Assembly: GCA_026224995.1 (NCBI GenBank)
Contig: JAMFRX010000171.1
Span: 1 to 20,355 of the forward strand
Direction: 5' to 3'
Origin: Puia dinghuensis
Lineage (GTDB): Bacteria; Bacteroidota; Bacteroidia; Chitinophagales; Chitinophagaceae
DNA length: 20,355 bases
The translations under genes and the position numbers were made by a program. The notes beneath the pieces were generated by a model, which searched no databases, was not told the DNA's origin, and saw only the letters and a program-made list of their open reading frames with translations. The number at the start of each line of letters is the position of its first letter. Position 1 is the stretch's first letter. Shown here in pieces: positions 7,844-15,600 of this stretch.

Positions 7844-7851
7844 CAAACTTA
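7844..7851 (-). promoter_or_regulatory. Possible -7 promoter element of the Crp/Fnr gene
   Basis: On the minus strand this reads TAAGTTTG, an exact TAnnTTTG match, but it lies only five bases upstream of the ATG, so the transcript would be almost leaderless. No good -33 element is visible. A chance match is possible, and read-through from the acyltransferase gene is an alternative. Confidence 0.25.
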
Positions 7852-7875
7852 ACGAAACCGCGGGTAAGGACACAT

Positions 7876-8760
7876 TCAATTTCCAATCCACAGCTTGCGA
7901 TACTCTTCTTTCCATGCGTGTTTCCAACGCTTGTGGCTCCATAAATATAGTTCAGGATACTTGCGAATGATCTCCTCCAGCGCGGTAACATATTTTCGTG
8001 TGACCTCCCCTTCTTTCGAAGAACCGGGATCATTGTCCAACAATATCCCTTTTATTTCATAGTAACCCCTGCGCACTTTAATGACAGGCAGGAAAACAAC
8101 GGGTATATTGCCCATGCGTGCGCCTTTCTCTGGTCCCTGCAAAAATGAAGTTGGTACGCCCATAAAGTTGAGCCAATAGCTTTTTGCAGGGTTTGGCGGA
8201 TTCTGATCCGCTACCAAAGCCAGAAGATACTTGCGATGGCGGTGAGGAATCATAGACCGCCGCATATCATTATTTGGTAACATTATGCAGCCAAAACGCT
8301 GGCGTATATACAGGAATAGCCGGTCCAATATTTTGCTGGTGATGGGTGAATAAGCTACCAGGGTCTTAAAAGGAACGCCGGTGGGAACGCCGGCATTGCA
8401 CCACTCCCAGTTAAACAGGTGCCCCATGAGCATCTGACAACTACGGTCTTGTTTATGGATATCTTCAAACACAGTAAAATCTGTGGAAATGCGTTTTAGG
8501 ATGGCCTTCTCCGAAATGCTTATCATTTTGATGACCTCGATCCAGTTATCGGTGAAATTGTGATAAAACCTTTTGGCAATCGCCTTCCTATCTGCCACGG
8601 TCTTTTCAGGAAACGCCAGGGAAAGATTACTAAAAACCACTTCTTTCCTGTAACCGATGATATAGTAAATGATGATATAAATAAAATCGGATATTTTGTA
8701 CAAAACCTTTAAGGGCAGCAGACTGACAAGGTATAATAAGGCAAATGAAATATAGTACAT
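7876..8760 (-). CDS. LpxL/HtrB-like lysophospholipid (lipid A-type) acyltransferase
   Basis: 294 residues. The N-terminus is a membrane anchor (FALLYLVSLLPLKVLY and IYIIIYYIIGY), followed by RKEVVFSNLSLAFPEKT, a typical LpxL/HtrB opening. The catalytic HX4(D/E) motif is H114-LFNW-E119 in MGHLFNWEW. ADQNPP, then FMGVPTSFLQGPEKGA, and the end LYLWSHKRWKHAW complete the family signature. These inner-membrane enzymes add a secondary acyl chain to lipid A precursors; Bacteroidota also use relatives for other lipids, so the acceptor is uncertain. It is transcribed away from the ohrR-like gene, with only 41 bp between the two start codons, and those bases carry a palindromic operator. The downstream Crp/Fnr gene follows at 37 bp. 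The coding sequence is AT-rich, with about 25% GC in one 60-base stretch by hand count (8641-8700). Confidence 0.9.
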   Translation of the reverse strand: MYYISFALLYLVSLLPLKVLYKISDFIYIIIYYIIGYRKEVVFSNLSLAFPEKTVADRKAIAKRFYHNFTDNWIEVIKMISISEKAILKRISTDFTVFEDIHKQDRSCQMLMGHLFNWEWCNAGVPTGVPFKTLVAYSPITSKILDRLFLYIRQRFGCIMLPNNDMRRSMIPHRHRKYLLALVADQNPPNPAKSYWLNFMGVPTSFLQGPEKGARMGNIPVVFLPVIKVRRGYYEIKGILLDNDPGSSKEGEVTRKYVTALEEIIRKYPELYLWSHKRWKHAWKEEYRKLWIGN

Positions 8761-8774
8761 TCAAAAAATTATTT

Positions 8775-8782
8775 TAATTTTG
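8775..8782 (+). promoter_or_regulatory. -7 promoter element of the ohrR-like gene
   Basis: TAATTTTG matches TAnnTTTG exactly and ends on the first base of the palindromic operator at 8782-8798. Transcription would start within the operator, leaving a leader of about 12 nt. Binding of the regulator would therefore block initiation directly. No clear -33 TTTG is seen. Confidence 0.5.
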
Positions 8783-8798
8783 CACAATTAAATTGTGC
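8782..8798. promoter_or_regulatory. OhrR-type operator (perfect 8-bp inverted repeat)
   Basis: GCACAATT-A-AATTGTGC is a perfect inverted repeat. Its core ACAATTAAATTGT is the same as the core of the Bacillus subtilis OhrR operator as I recall it (TACAATT-A-AATTGTA). It sits between the divergent acyltransferase and MarR/OhrR genes, four bases before the regulator's ATG and abutting its -7 element. Autorepression is the obvious role, and the site is also close enough to control the acyltransferase. The match of regulator type and operator sequence is the main support; binding is inferred. Confidence 0.75.
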
Positions 8799-8801
8799 GA
8801 G

Positions 8802-9236
8802 ATGGATAAATTACAATTGGATAACCAGCTTTGTTTTAAGCTCTATGCTTTATCCCGAAAGGTAATAGCCGTTTATCGCCCGATCCTTGAGGCGCTCGAC
8901 ATTACTTATCCGCAATATCTTGTGCTGCTGGTATTGTGGGAAGTAAAAAGTATCACGGTTAAAGATCTGGGCGCACGGCTATACCTCGATAGCGGCACCC
9001 TGACGCCTTTATTAAAGCGCTTGGAGCAAAAAGGGATCCTTGACCGTCAGCGCGATATGGAGGATGAACGCTCCGTTGTAATAACCCTGAAACCTGCAGG
9101 AAAGGACCTTTTACAAAACGCAAAGAAAATACCCGAAACGCTTGGCAGTTGCATTTCCCTGGGACAAAAGGAATACCAGCAGCTCAAAGGCCAATTGGAT
9201 AGCTTACTCGCACAACTTACCATAGACCAATCTTAA
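8802..9236 (+). CDS. ohrR: MarR-family regulator of OhrR type (peroxide-sensing repressor)
   Basis: 144 residues from ATG 8802. The N-terminus LCFKLYALSRKVIAVYRPIL followed by TYPQYLVLLVLWE is the signature of OhrR. Cys11 lies in the LCF motif that holds the reactive peroxide-sensing cysteine (Cys15 in B. subtilis OhrR), and tyrosines of the YRP and TYPQY motifs match the residues that hydrogen-bond it. A winged helix follows (VKDLGARLYLDSGTLTPLLK, then RLEQKGILDR and the wing EDERSV). OhrR represses until an organic hydroperoxide oxidises the cysteine. No ohr peroxidase gene is adjacent; instead a DsbA-type gene follows after 41 bp and an acyltransferase diverges. A TTG at 8793 is an alternative start but lies inside the operator. 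Family assignment is strong; the inducer is inferred from the motif. Confidence 0.9.
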   Translation: MDKLQLDNQLCFKLYALSRKVIAVYRPILEALDITYPQYLVLLVLWEVKSITVKDLGARLYLDSGTLTPLLKRLEQKGILDRQRDMEDERSVVITLKPAGKDLLQNAKKIPETLGSCISLGQKEYQQLKGQLDSLLAQLTIDQS

Positions 9237-9277
9237 TAACGCCAGGATAGAAAATAGAATAACGAAAAACTACAAAT

Positions 9278-9934
9278 ATGAAAGTAGATATCTGGTCAGA
9301 CATAAGGTGCCCGTTTTGCTACATAGGCAAACATAAATTCGAGGCCGCATTGGCGCAGTTCCCGCAACGCGACAGGGTACAAGTGGAATGGCATAGCTTC
9401 GAATTGGACCCGGCACTGAAAACAGACGCCTCGGTAAATATAACTGATTACCTGGCGGTACGTAAAGGAGTGTCGCGTTAACAGGCAGTGCAGATGAACC
9501 GGCACGTGAACCAGTCGGCTGCGAGTGCGGGATTATCGATTGATTTTGACAAAATGCTGATGGCCAACTCCTTCAATGCGCACCGCCTGATACAGCTGGC
9601 GAAATGCAGGAACCTGGCGGATGCCACGGAGGAAGCCTTGTTCAAGGCGCAATTCGTCGAGGGGAAAAATATCGACGATCCCGATACCCTCCTCGCAATA
9701 GGAACGGGTGTCGGCCTGAATGCACAGGAGGTTGCAGAAATGCTTTCGTCCGACCTGTATGCCGATAAAGTACGCAAGGACGAGGCGATAGCCGCCACCC
9801 TAAGTATCAACGGGGTGCCTTTTTTCGTGCTGGACGATCGGTATGCCGTATCCGGCGCCCAGGCCCCGGAGATCTTCCTGTCCGCTCTGGAGAAAGCATG
9901 GGCCGATGATCCGGCCATGCAGACAACCGAATAG
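9278..9934 (+). pseudogene. DsbA/FrnE-family oxidoreductase interrupted by an in-frame TAA
   Basis: 219 codons in one frame with a single TAA at 9479-9481 (codon 68). The first part begins MKVDIWSDIRCPFCYIGKHK with the redox motif C11-PF-C14, and continues to RKGVSR. After the stop it continues in the same frame with QAVQMNRHVNQSAASAGLSI, the helical insertion, and the thioredoxin-fold return with INGVPFFVLDDRYAVSGAQA at the cis-Pro region. Relatives usually read GxSrEQA.QM here, so GAA (or CAA) to TAA is the likely single change. The thioredoxin fold needs both halves, so the product is probably inactive unless the stop is read through. The second half could only restart at GTG 9488 or ATG 9494, with no well-placed ribosome site. 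Everything else is intact, so the change is recent or a sequencing error. It lies downstream of the ohrR-like gene and converges with yceI, eight bases away. Confidence 0.82.
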
Positions 9935-9942
9935 TTCGCCTT

Positions 9943-10479
9943 CTATGGGACCACTTTTACAAATTCGGCCTGCACATGGATCTCGACGTCATAGCCCAGC
10001 AAAGCCCCGCCCGTTTCCGATACCATGCCGAAACTGATCCCATAATCCTTGCGATCGATTTTGCCGGTCACCGTAAAGCCCACCCGGGTATTCCCCCAGG
10101 GGTCCTTCACCATCCCGCCATATTCGACGTGCAGGGCTTCCTGTTTGCTGATCCCGTGCATGGTCAACGTCCCGGTGATGGTATAGTGCTCATCGTCGAT
10201 CTTCTGCAGCTTATCCGCAGTAAAGGTGAGCTGCGCATACTTCTGCACGTCGAAGAAGTCGCTGTTCCTCAGATGCGCATCGCGTTGCTCATTATTGGTG
10301 GACACGGAATGGACATCGGCAGTGAAACTCACTCTTGCGGTTCCCAGGTCGTCCCCTTCCGTTTCCACGCTTGCGTCGAATTTTTGAAATTGCCCTGTTA
10401 TCTTGGAGATCAGCAGGTGTCTTACTTTGAACAGCACTTCCGAATGTGTGGCGTCCAAAACCCATTTTGTCGTTGCCAT
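9943..10479 (-). CDS. YceI-family protein (lipocalin-like, isoprenoid-binding fold)
   Basis: 178 residues, starting MATTKWVLDATHSEVLFKVR, the usual YceI opening (W.lD..HS.i.F.vrHl), followed by VSFTADVHSVSTNNEQRDAH and LRNSDFFDVQKYAQLTFTAD, then TGTLTMHGISK and GGALLGYDVEIHVQAEF at the end. YceI proteins form a beta-barrel that binds long isoprenoid chains such as polyprenols or ubiquinone and are often induced by stress. There is no signal peptide, so this copy is cytoplasmic, unlike E. coli YceI. It is convergent with the broken DsbA-type gene and divergent from the ECF sigma gene. Membership in the redox neighbourhood (OhrR, DsbA) suggests a stress role; this is inference. Confidence 0.93.
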   Translation of the reverse strand: MATTKWVLDATHSEVLFKVRHLLISKITGQFQKFDASVETEGDDLGTARVSFTADVHSVSTNNEQRDAHLRNSDFFDVQKYAQLTFTADKLQKIDDEHYTITGTLTMHGISKQEALHVEYGGMVKDPWGNTRVGFTVTGKIDRKDYGISFGMVSETGGALLGYDVEIHVQAEFVKVVP

Positions 10480-10502
10480 AGTCTATTATCGTTTATTCTT
10501 CC

Positions 10503-10510
10503 CAAAGCTA
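10503..10510 (-). promoter_or_regulatory. -7 promoter element of yceI-like gene
   Basis: On the minus strand this reads TAGCTTTG, an exact match to TAnnTTTG, 23 bp upstream of the YceI ATG. No clear -33 TTTG is found at the expected distance. The position, in a 199-bp divergent spacer, makes it a reasonable promoter. Confidence 0.4.
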
Positions 10511-10678
10511 AGGACCTTCCCGCACGTTTTGCACCCGGTATCCTCGAGGATAGCGGAAAGCCTTTTTGACCGGCGTGCGTAAACGATTGGCCGAATAATT
10601 CCTGACGACTTAGGATGGCGGGCTTGCATTTAATGATTTTTTATCTATTTTTAACTGGTAATCAAGGTTAAGGTAAGC

Positions 10679-11278
10679 TTGCTGAATGAGAATCTACATA
10701 ATGAACCAGCGCTGGTGCAGGCAATGCAGTCCGGCAGCGAAGAGGCGTTTACCACCCTCTATAGGTACTATAGTCCCCGCCTTTATCTGAATATCCTCGG
10801 TATGATCCGAGACCCCGGACTTGCCGAAGAGCTGGTCCAGGAACTCTTTACCCGTATCTGGCAGCGCAGGGATTGCAAAGGCATCACCGAAGACTTTACC
10901 GGCTATATGTACCGGATCGCCCTGAACCTCGTCCACGACTTCTTCCGGCGGCTCAAGCGCGACCGGCGGCTGCGACAGCGATTCGGCTTCCTGGCCGGCG
11001 AATTCTATGAACATATAGAGCAGCATTTGCACCAGCAGCAGCTCACGGCGATCCTCCGGCAGGCCATCGAACAGCTCCCAAAACAGCAAAAAAGAGCGTA
11101 CGAGCTTGTAAAGCTGGAAGGCCAGACCTATAAAAAAGCCGCCGAAGAGATGGGCATCTCACCCCTGACCATCAAAGAATACCTGGTAGCGGCCAACAAG
11201 TCCATCCGGACCAATCTCTCCGGCCACTCCGGCTCCCTGTTCCTGGTGGTACTGGCCGCCCTGAACCTGCTCTCCTGA
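10679..11278 (+). CDS. ECF RNA polymerase sigma factor (sigma-70 family) of a PUL
   Basis: 199 residues. Region 2 is seen at ~22-65 (SEEAFTTLYRYYSPRLYLNI, then GLAEELVQELFTRIWQRR) and region 4 at ~125-178 (AIEQLPKQQKRAYELVKLEG, then TYKKAAEEMGISPLTIKEYL), the helix-turn-helix that reads the -35 element. Regions 1 and 3 are missing, as is normal for ECF factors. The chosen start is TTG 10679, preceded by AAGGTAAG; no in-frame ATG occurs upstream before a stop, and the next ATG (10724) would cut into the conserved first helix. The protein ends in a hydrophobic segment (SLFLVVLAALNLL, ~185-197), which is unusual for a soluble factor. An anti-sigma gene follows after 68 bp and the STN-type susC next, so this factor most likely turns on the downstream PUL when substrate is bound at the surface. 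Confidence 0.93.
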   Translation: MLNENLHNEPALVQAMQSGSEEAFTTLYRYYSPRLYLNILGMIRDPGLAEELVQELFTRIWQRRDCKGITEDFTGYMYRIALNLVHDFFRRLKRDRRLRQRFGFLAGEFYEHIEQHLHQQQLTAILRQAIEQLPKQQKRAYELVKLEGQTYKKAAEEMGISPLTIKEYLVAANKSIRTNLSGHSGSLFLVVLAALNLLS

Positions 11279-11346
11279 AAATAGTTGGCCCCCCACCCCC
11301 CTATCCCTTTCCCTGCTCCGTTACCTGGCTAATAAAACCAGCTAAC

Positions 11347-12549
11347 GTGCCGACATCTTATCCCTACAACGATATTTTCAAACGACTCCTGGAAGGACGA
11401 GTTTCTCCGGAAGAAGCCGAAGCCCTTATCGACTGGCTGTCACAGGACGAACAGTCCCCGGAAGCAAAGGCATTGGTCCTCGAGCAGCTCAGGCAGGTCG
11501 TTGGCCAGGACCGCGTGAACGAAGAGCTCAGGATAAGATTGGAGGCCAGGCTGCCGGCTATCCTGGGGAAAGAAGAACCACTTCCGCTTGTCAGGCCGTC
11601 AAGACTCCTCTGGATACGCTATTCCTCCGTAGCGGCCGTTCTACTCCTGATCGGCGCCGGCATCTATTTGTTCCCCACCCGTCGTCCTGTTCCATCGGTT
11701 ATCGCCAAGGCGGCGCCGGTAAAGAATGATATCGCCCCGGGAAAACAGGGCGCCATCCTCACCCTGGCCGATGGCCATACCGTAGTGCTGGACAGCCTGG
11801 GCAATGGCCTAGTTGCCAGCCAGGGCGGGACCAAGGTCGTGCTGAACAACGGCCAGCTGGCCTATAATACGGAAGGCGCCGCCGCAGCGGAGCCGGCCTA
11901 CAATACCATGACCACCCCCAAAGGGCGGCAGTTCCAGGTAACGCTGCCCGACGGGACGAAAGTATGGCTCAATGCAGCCTCCTCACTACGCTACCCCACC
12001 GTCTTCACCGGTCGGGAAAGGACCGTGGAAGTCACCGGCGAAGCCTATTTCGAAGTGGCTCCCATGCGCTCCGGCAACGGCGACAGAATGCCCTTTTTTG
12101 TGAAGATCAACGACGCGACGCAGGTCCAGGTCCTGGGCACTCATTTCAATATCAATGCTTATAAAGATGAAACGACCGTCAACACGACCCTGCTGGAAGG
12201 ATCGGTGCGGATCGTCAGCGGCGGCGAAAAAGCGGTCCTCAGACCGGGACAGCAGGCGCAGACGGGCCTGTCCGCACAGATAAACATAGTCGCCGATGCC
12301 AATGTGGAGAAAGTGATGGCCTGGAAGAACGGCGTCTTCGATTTCCAGGATGCCACCCTCGAAGAGGTGATGCGGCAATTGCAGCGGTGGTACAATATAG
12401 ACGTCGTGTACGAAAAGGGTATCCCTAAACTGGAATTCATCGGTAAGATGGGCAGGGACCTTTCTTTAGCCGAAGTGCTGGGTGGTCTGCAGCTATCCAA
12501 GGTTCACTTCAGGCTGGAAGAAGGGAGGAAGCTAGTCGTACTACCTTGA
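11347..12549 (+). CDS. FecR-family anti-sigma factor with DUF4974 C-terminal domain
   Basis: 400 residues from a GTG start. Residues 1-80 form the cytoplasmic sigma-binding part (LLEGRVSPEEAEALIDWLSQ). One membrane helix follows at ~91-109 (YSSVAAVLLLIGAGIYLF). The periplasmic part has the FecR core at ~188-285, with TTPKGRQFQVTLPDGTKVWL and RTVEVTGEAYFEV, and the DUF4974 domain at ~326-400 (WKNGVFDFQDATLEEVMRQL, ending KLVVLP), which resembles the STN domain fold. It relays a signal: the STN domain of the outer membrane receptor contacts the periplasmic part, and the sigma factor is then released or activated. It lies 68 bp after its sigma gene and 137 bp before susC. The spacer to susC carries a backward-facing terminator. 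Confidence 0.95.
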   Translation: MPTSYPYNDIFKRLLEGRVSPEEAEALIDWLSQDEQSPEAKALVLEQLRQVVGQDRVNEELRIRLEARLPAILGKEEPLPLVRPSRLLWIRYSSVAAVLLLIGAGIYLFPTRRPVPSVIAKAAPVKNDIAPGKQGAILTLADGHTVVLDSLGNGLVASQGGTKVVLNNGQLAYNTEGAAAAEPAYNTMTTPKGRQFQVTLPDGTKVWLNAASSLRYPTVFTGRERTVEVTGEAYFEVAPMRSGNGDRMPFFVKINDATQVQVLGTHFNINAYKDETTVNTTLLEGSVRIVSGGEKAVLRPGQQAQTGLSAQINIVADANVEKVMAWKNGVFDFQDATLEEVMRQLQRWYNIDVVYEKGIPKLEFIGKMGRDLSLAEVLGGLQLSKVHFRLEEGRKLVVLP

Positions 12550-12581
12550 AATAAATGAAAAACCACCATAAGGGTTAACAG

Positions 12582-12614
12582 AAAAAAGCCGCCTCGGAGT
12601 GCAATCCGGGCGGC
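12582..12614 (-). terminator. Intrinsic terminator pointing upstream, in the spacer before susC
   Basis: Read on the minus strand, the sequence forms a stem GCCGCC/CGGA-type (GCCGCCCGGA pairing with TCCGAGGCGGC around a TTGCAC loop, one bulged base) followed at once by six T residues at 12587-12582. On the plus strand the same hairpin is preceded by A6 and has no T-run after it, so it works only for transcripts running leftward. No protein gene on the minus strand ends here, which points to an antisense transcript across the susC leader. Confidence 0.72.
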
Positions 12615-12686
12615 CGATGGTTCGCGTTAATCTTGAATTTGAGTTTGACTGAAACTTTTCTTTCTTAACTAAACCAAAGCGAATTT

Positions 12687-15600
12687 ATGCAAAAAACTGC
12701 TTTTTGTAGCGGGAATGTTGTGCAGTCCATCACCAAAATACTGTTAGTCATGAAGCTAACTATTGCGCTGCTTGTAGTGGGTCTGTTGAATGCCAATGCG
12801 AAGACCTTCTCTCAAACCGTGACTTTCTCCGGCACGAATGTCGCGCTGGATAAAGTTTTCAACATCATCGAAACCCAAACGGGGTACACCATCTTTGCCA
12901 ACAAGGGTTTGCTGCATGGCATCAAGCCTGTGACTATTTCTGCAAAGAACATGCCGGTGAAAGATTTTTTAGATGTCATTTTAAAAGATCAGCCCATCGA
13001 TTTCGTCATCGAGAACAAGACGATCTTCATTAAAGAGAAGACCCCGGCTACGGTCTCGCCGGCCGAAACGTCTCCACCCGCGACTCCGCCCCCGATAGTC
13101 ATCACGGGTACCGTCACCAGCTCCGAAGGCCTTCCACTGCAAGGCGCTACGGTGACGGTTAAGGGCACTCATATCTCCATCACGACCGACGAAAATGGCC
13201 ACTTCACGATCAATGCCGGATCATCCCAGACCTTGGCCATTTCTTTTGTCGGCTACCAGTCGCTGGATATTCCCATAAAAGGGCGCACCACCATCGAAAT
13301 CGTATTGCAAAAGGCGCTGGCAGAGCTCAACGAAGTGGTCGTGACGGCATTAGGCATCAAGCGACAGACCAAGGCGCTCACCTATAATGTACAGGAAGTC
13401 AAAGGTGACGAGGTCAACACGGTAAAGGACGCCAATTTCGTCAACAGCCTCAACGGGAAAGTAGCCGGTGTGACGATCAATAGCAGCAGCTCCGGTATCG
13501 GCGGCTCGGCAAGGGTGGTCATGCGTGGCGCCAAATCCCTGTTCGGCAACAACAACGCTCTCTATGTCGTGGATGGCGTACAGCTGCCCGACCTCACCAG
13601 CACCCAGCCTGCCGATGTCTTCTCCGGCTCCGGCTCGTCTGGTGACGGCATCTCCAATATCAACCCCGACGACATCGCCTCGATCTCGGTATTGACTGGT
13701 CCGGCGGCGGCCGCGCTCTATGGCAGCCAGGCAGCCAACGGGGTTATCCTCATCACCACCAAAAAAGGGATCAGCGGAAAGCTACGCGTCAGCGTCACCA
13801 ACAACACCAGCTTCTTCAGCCCCTTCGTCATGCCGAAATTTCAGAATAAATACGGCTCCGACCCTGGCAGCTATACCAGTTGGGGCGACTCGTTGACGAC
13901 GCCAAGCACGTATAAGCCCACCGACTTTTTCCAGACCGGCACCAATACCACCAACACCATCAGCGTGTCCACCGGCACGGACAAGAACCAGACCTACCTT
14001 TCGGCAGCCGCGGTGAATGCAACCGGGATCATCCCCAATAACAAATTAAACCGGTATAATTTTTCTCTTCGTAATACTTCCAGCTTCCTCAACGACAAGA
14101 TGAACCTCGATCTGGGCGTCATGTATGTCGACGCGCTGGAACAGAACATGCTGGCGCAGGGTCAGTACTTCAATCCACTTATCCCGATCTATCTTTTCCC
14201 CCGCGGCGACGATATCCGGAAATATCAGATCTACGAACGCTACGATCCGACCCGCAATTTCAAAACTCAGTTCTGGCCCTTTGGCGATGAAGGCTTCCAG
14301 ATGCAAAACCCCTATTGGATCGTCAACCGTGACAACTTTAACAATGATAAGAAGCGCTATGTCCTCAGCGCCGGCCTGAAATACGATATCCTCCCCTGGA
14401 TAAATATCACGGGCCGTGTGAAATATGACAATAACAATGCCGTGATGGAAAAGAAGTTCGACGCTTCTACCGCCGGGCTTTTCGCCTCACCCGCCGGCGC
14501 CTACTACAACAACAACGGCACCACAGGACAATTGTATGCGGATGTGCTGGTAAACATCAATAAGAGCTTCCTGCATGATTATACCCTGACTGCCAATATC
14601 GGGAGCAGCCTGCTGGACACTAAATATTCTCTCACAGGCTATGGCGGCTTCCTGCTCAGCGTACCCAACCTGTTCAATTTCGTCAATGTCAACCCCGCCC
14701 TGGCCACACCTGTACAGGACGGCTATCATGACCAAACCCAGAGTGTATTCGGCAATGTGGAGCTCAACTATAGGAACATGATCTTCCTCAACGCCACCGG
14801 CAGGAACGACTGGGCTTCTGCGCTGGTCAACACCACGGCGAATTCCATCTTCTATCCCTCGGTCGGCGCCTCTGGCATAATCAGCGACTTGCTGCACATG
14901 CATTCCGACGCCGTATCCTTTATAAAAGTGCGGGGTTCGTATAGCGAAGTGGGGAATGCTCCGCAGCGGTTTATCACCATTGCCAGCTATCCCATTATCG
15001 GTGGTTTCCCTTCCACTTCTTCCTATCTCCCGGCCGAAGGTCTACAGCCCGAACGCACGAAGTCTTTCGAAGCAGGCCTTAACCTCAAATTCCTGCGTAA
15101 TCAGCTCTCCCTTGATGTAACGGCCTACCAGAGCTCTACGTACAACCAGCTGTTCAACCCAACGCTGGCGCCCAGCACAGGCTATAGCAGCTTTTACATC
15201 AACGCCGGCCAGGTATCCAACAAAGGCGTCGAGGCGGCGCTTGGCATCAACGAACGCTTTGGCCGCGTCAACTGGAACGGGACCGCAACCTTCTCGCTCA
15301 ACCGCAATAAGATCATCAAGCTGCTCACCAACTACACGGACAAGGCTACAGGCAGCACCGTCAGCGTAGACTCTGTCAGCATAGGCGGCACCGGCAGCTA
15401 CATGGAAGCGCTCGTAAAAGGCGGGTCGATCGGCGATATCTATGTGACTACCCTCGAAACGGACGGCCATGGCTATATCGACGTAGGGTCTGTCACGCAG
15501 TCTGTGACCTCCGCGCCCAACACCTACATAAAGGCGGGTAATGCGAGCCCACGGTATAATATCGGCTTCCGGAACTCCATAGACTACAAGAATTTCAACC

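Noticed and set aside
7839..8033. N-terminal extension of the Crp/Fnr gene into the acyltransferase gene
   Set aside because: The extra 65 residues are a shadow of the acyltransferase C-terminus in another frame and do not resemble the family; ATG 7838 gives the normal length.
12628..12635. TAATCTTG as a housekeeping -7 element for susC
   Set aside because: One mismatch, no -33 element, and this PUL is expected to use its own ECF sigma factor, whose promoter sequence I cannot recognise.
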